Positions 63,271 to 64,000 of a stretch of DNA of 64,000 nucleotides are shown one piece after another. How positions within the stretch are numbered: the stretch's first letter is position 1; every line of letters starts with the position of its first letter. The stretch is from the NCBI RefSeq assembly GCF_017876115.1, contig NZ_JAGINO010000010.1, positions 62,001-126,000 on the forward strand, read 5' to 3'. The stretch is from Azospirillum picis. GTDB lineage: Bacteria; Pseudomonadota; Alphaproteobacteria; Azospirillales; Azospirillaceae. The notes beneath the pieces were generated by a model, which was not told the origin of the DNA, made no database searches, and saw only the letters and a program-made list of their open reading frames with translations. Made by a program: the position numbers and the translations under genes.

Positions 63271-64000
63271 ATGATCCTGCTCTTCACCGACTTCGGGCTC
63301 AGCGGCCCCTACACCGGCCAGATGAAGGCGGTGCTGGCGCAGCAGGCGCCGGGCGTGCCGGCGATCGACCTGTTCGCCGATGCGCCCGCCTTCGATCCGC
63401 AGCTCTCCGCCTACCTGCTGGCCGCCTACGCCCCGGCCTTCCCGGCCGGCAGCGTCTTCCTCTGCGTCGTCGATCCCGGCGTCGGCACCGACCGCCGGCC
63501 GGTGATCGTCGAGGCCGACGGGCGCTGGTTCGTCGGGCCTGACAACGGCCTCTTCGCCCTGGTCGCCCGCCGCGCAACGTCGCTAAACGCTTGGACCATC
63601 GACTGGAGTCCGGACCGGCTCTCCGCGAGCTTCCATGGCCGCGACCTGTTCGCCCCGGTCGCCGCCCGGCTGGCCACCGGCCTGCCGGTGGAGCGCGGCC
63701 CCCTGCCCGCCGCCACCACCAACGGCATCGCCCGGCCCGGCTGGCCGGACGAGCTGGCGCGCATCGTCTATGTCGATGTCTACGGCAATGCCATGACCGG
63801 CCTGCGGGCCGCAGCCCTGCCGGCCGGCGCGGTCCTGGCCGCCGGCGGCACCCGCATCACCCGCGCCCGCACCTTCGGGGACGTCGGGCCGGGAGAGGCG
63901 CTGTGGTACGAGAACTCCAACGGGCTGGCCGAGATCGCCGTCAACCGGGGGCGGGCCGACCGGCTGCTCGGGCTGGCGGTCGGGGATGCGGTGACGGTAT
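63271..64000 (+). CDS. SAM hydroxide adenosyltransferase (DUF62), 3' truncated by window
   Basis: 243 codons open to the right edge. MILLFTDFGLSGPYTGQMKA, VVDPGVGTDRRPV, FVGPDNGLF and FHGRDLFAPVAARLA are DUF62 family motifs, and YVDVYGNAMTGL begins the C-terminal domain. These enzymes hydrolyse SAM to adenosine and methionine and are related to fluorinase and chlorinase. The chlorinase/fluorinase insertions are not seen, so the hydroxide type is most likely. It lacks a strong Shine-Dalgarno. Confidence 0.92.
   Translation, partial: MILLFTDFGLSGPYTGQMKAVLAQQAPGVPAIDLFADAPAFDPQLSAYLLAAYAPAFPAGSVFLCVVDPGVGTDRRPVIVEADGRWFVGPDNGLFALVARRATSLNAWTIDWSPDRLSASFHGRDLFAPVAARLATGLPVERGPLPAATTNGIARPGWPDELARIVYVDVYGNAMTGLRAAALPAGAVLAAGGTRITRARTFGDVGPGEALWYENSNGLAEIAVNRGRADRLLGLAVGDAVTV

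Overview
The window is a roughly 70 % GC, gene-dense piece of an alphaproteobacterial main chromosome. The gene content and order (nusA-ylxR-infB type cluster, ccmCDEFGHI, hisBHAFE with an inserted acetyltransferase, hslVU, secB-fxsA-Tim44-mltA, hemE-hemH-hemJ-rho, mnmE-mnmG-rsmG-parA-parB) fits Rhodospirillales, most likely an Azospirillum-like organism. This assignment rests on synteny and protein recognition only. No prophage, insertion sequence, CRISPR array, rRNA or tRNA was recognised. Most genes are core genes packed in operons with ATGA/GTGA stop-start overlaps.

Layout. 1-7.8 kb (+): end of ylxR, infB, rbfA, truB, rpsO, pnp (translation initiation, ribosome assembly, RNA decay), with clear hairpin terminators. 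7.9-9.7 kb: a WYL regulator, a VOC protein and an EVE protein with a palindromic operator candidate. 9.9-15.9 kb: cytochrome c maturation ccmC-ccmI. 16.0-17.9 kb: an AroE-like dehydrogenase, an Smr protein and a small XRE regulator. 18.1-22.3 kb (-): hisB-hisH-GNAT-hisA-hisF-hisE-HIT. 22.5-26.1 kb (+): a degenerate trypsin-like protein, then hslV-hslU. 26.3-28.2 kb (-): mltA and a Tim44-like gene. 28.5-29.8 kb (+): fxsA, secB. 30.0-34.3 kb (-): hemE, hemH, hemJ, rho. 34.3-34.8 kb: a candidate chromosomal replication origin. 34.8-38.4 kb (+): ppsR, maf, aroE, coaE, dnaQ. 38.6-42.2 kb (-): quinone oxidoreductase, ogt, a YyaL/SSP411-type thioredoxin-fold protein. 42.3-48.7 kb (+): small DUF6489-like protein, 2Fe-2S ferredoxin, mnmE, mnmG, rsmG, parA, parB. 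48.8-51.9 kb (-): rph, rdgB, hemW, folA. 52.3-54.6 kb (+): maeB. 54.6-55.8 kb (-): XRE-cupin regulator and GNAT. 56.0-63.1 kb (+): phoR, Pho box, pstS-pstC-pstA-pstB, phoB. 63.3-64.0 kb (+): start of a SAM hydroxide adenosyltransferase.

The main story is chromosome replication and segregation. The hemE-ppsR gap at 34.3-34.8 kb carries six DnaA-box matches, an AT-rich stretch and four GANTC sites. Five parS-like palindromes (core GTTTCACGTGAAAC) are scattered from 26.3 to 52.9 kb on both sides of it. Three of them lie inside genes (aroE, rsmG, maeB), where they encode Val-Ser-Arg-Glu. parA and parB are at 47.0-48.7 kb. The window therefore probably holds oriC together with the centromere-like parS region.

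A second genome-scale signal is an interspersed C/G-rich palindromic repeat present in six intergenic or gene-end copies. Two full-length copies, 38.4 and 63.1 kb, are in opposite orientation, and there are mosaic and truncated forms.
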